Shown one piece after another: positions 63,425 to 64,000 of a stretch of 64,000 nt of DNA. Both the position numbers and the translations under genes were made by a program. How positions within the stretch are numbered: the first letter of the stretch is position 1; every line of letters begins with the position of its first letter. Under the pieces are notes generated by a model that searched no databases, was not told the origin of the DNA, and saw only the letters and a program-made list of their open reading frames with translations. Origin of the DNA: Acidimicrobiia bacterium. GTDB lineage: Bacteria > Actinomycetota > Acidimicrobiia > Acidimicrobiales > Bin134. The stretch is from assembly GCA_022826705.1 (NCBI GenBank), contig JAJDUJ010000006.1:1-64000 (forward strand). The letters are read 5' to 3'.

Positions 63425-64000
63425 TTAGCGGTCTATAAACCGCATCGCCTCGGCTCGGGTGGCGATATCGGTCCGAAATAGCCCCCGTACCGCCGAGGTC
63501 ACGGTGTTGGCCCCCGGTTTGCGGATCCCCCGCATCGACATGCACAGGTGCTCGGCCTCCACCACCACCAGTACGCCCCGGGGGTCGAGAGCGTTTTCGA
63601 TGGCATCGGCAATCTGAGTGGTGAGCCGCTCTTGCACTTGGGGCATCCGGGAGTAGCCCTCCACCACCCGGGCCAGCTTGGACAGCCCGGTGATGCATCC
63701 ATCCTTGTTGGGGATGTAGCCCACATGGGCCTTGCCCAGAAACGGGATCAGATGGTGCTCGCACAGCGAGTACAGGGGGATGTCCCGCACCAGGATCATC
63801 TCATCGTGGTCGGCCTCGAACTGGCGGGTCAGGTGGGAGGCCGGGTCTTCGTGAAGCCCCCCGCAGATCTTGGCGTACATGCGGGCCACCCGCTCCGGGG
63901 TGTCCAGCAGACCGTCTCGGTCGGGGTCTTCGCCGATGGCGGCCAAGATCTCCCGCACTGCGGCCTCGATCCGAGGCTGATCCACCGTGGCCTTCTTGTC
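63425..64000 (-). CDS. folE: GTP cyclohydrolase I (5' end at window edge)
   Basis: At least 186 aa. The zinc ligands are in [12 protein letters not shown] (C75, H78 counted from GTG 63985) and [10 protein letters not shown] (C148); GKAHVGYIP and [21 protein letters not shown] are family motifs. GTG 63985 could be the start, but the frame stays open to the window edge (DKKAT before the Val), which matches the N-terminus of many FolE proteins, so the true start is probably just outside. It makes dihydroneopterin triphosphate, the first folate step. ftsH often precedes it. Confidence 0.93.
   Translation of the reverse strand, partial: DKKATVDQPRIEAAVREILAAIGEDPDRDGLLDTPERVARMYAKICGGLHEDPASHLTRQFEADHDEMILVRDIPLYSLCEHHLIPFLGKAHVGYIPNKDGCITGLSKLARVVEGYSRMPQVQERLTTQIADAIENALDPRGVLVVVEAEHLCMSMRGIRKPGANTVTSAVRGLFRTDIATRAEAMRFIDR

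Overview
The window reads as chromosome of a high-GC actinobacterium, most likely class Acidimicrobiia or a close relative (inference). Pointers are an F420-type LLM flavoenzyme, a CysO-like sulfur carrier, HemQ, a PAC2 protein, GpgS, and two gene blocks ordered much as I remember the Mycobacterium tuberculosis chromosome: groEL / LytR_C / DUF3263 / YbdK ligase, and folE-folP-folB-folK-panC-coaX-lysS-clpC with ispD-ispF-rlmB nearby. GC statements are by eye.

Layout. 0.1-6.3 kb: a five-gene minus-strand operon for reductive pyrimidine/beta-alanine degradation (beta-ureidopropionase, aminotransferase, dihydropyrimidinase, semialdehyde dehydrogenase, LLM oxidoreductase), with a possible transposase tail at the left edge. 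6.3-13.2 kb: an accessory two-gene unit encoding a very large secreted FN3-repeat protein and a membrane-anchored protein with an internal duplication; about 6.4-10.4 kb is clearly AT-richer than the rest. 13.3-18.2 kb: Rieske oxygenase and two tandem D-aminoacylase-like amidohydrolases. 18.25-19.4 kb: an ArsC-family gene with in-frame TGA exactly at the catalytic Cys position (candidate selenoprotein), coupled to an RDD membrane protein. 19.5-28.8 kb: OppD/OppF ATPases, GNAT, PAC2, Nudix, GlnD, AmtB, a small conserved protein and LarE. 28.9-38.6 kb: a livHMGF operon on the plus strand converging on three minus-strand genes carrying four related substrate-binding domains, with HemQ between them. 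38.6-41.9 kb: DUF1330, a DUF35-thiolase fusion, FdhD and a nitrobindin. 41.9-48.2 kb: GroEL with a CIRCE operator, CysO, GpgS, glycerate kinase, LytR_C, DUF3263, tRNA-Thr and YbdK. 48.2-64 kb: RlmB-IspF-IspD, hydrolase, HemB, an LppM/degenerate-HAD fusion, ClpC, polyprenyl synthase, LysS, CoaX, NadC, PanC, FolK, FolB, a degenerate phosphatase-like protein, FolP and FolE (running off the right edge).

The strongest unusual signal is the ArsC-like gene at 18252-18602: the frame continues past TGA, keeps the HX3(U)X3R active-site layout and the three family arginines, has a stable hairpin just after the TGA, and overlaps the next gene by ATGA. Further observations are a GC boundary at a domain junction in the FN3 protein, two probable pseudoenzymes (HAD and PTP-like), orphan OppDF ATPases, amtB-glnD without a PII gene, an Ig-like domain on LivH, and short direct repeats about 40 bp apart at several gene ends. 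No CRISPR array, complete IS element, rRNA or phage module was seen, and no gene-free stretch exceeds 300 bases.
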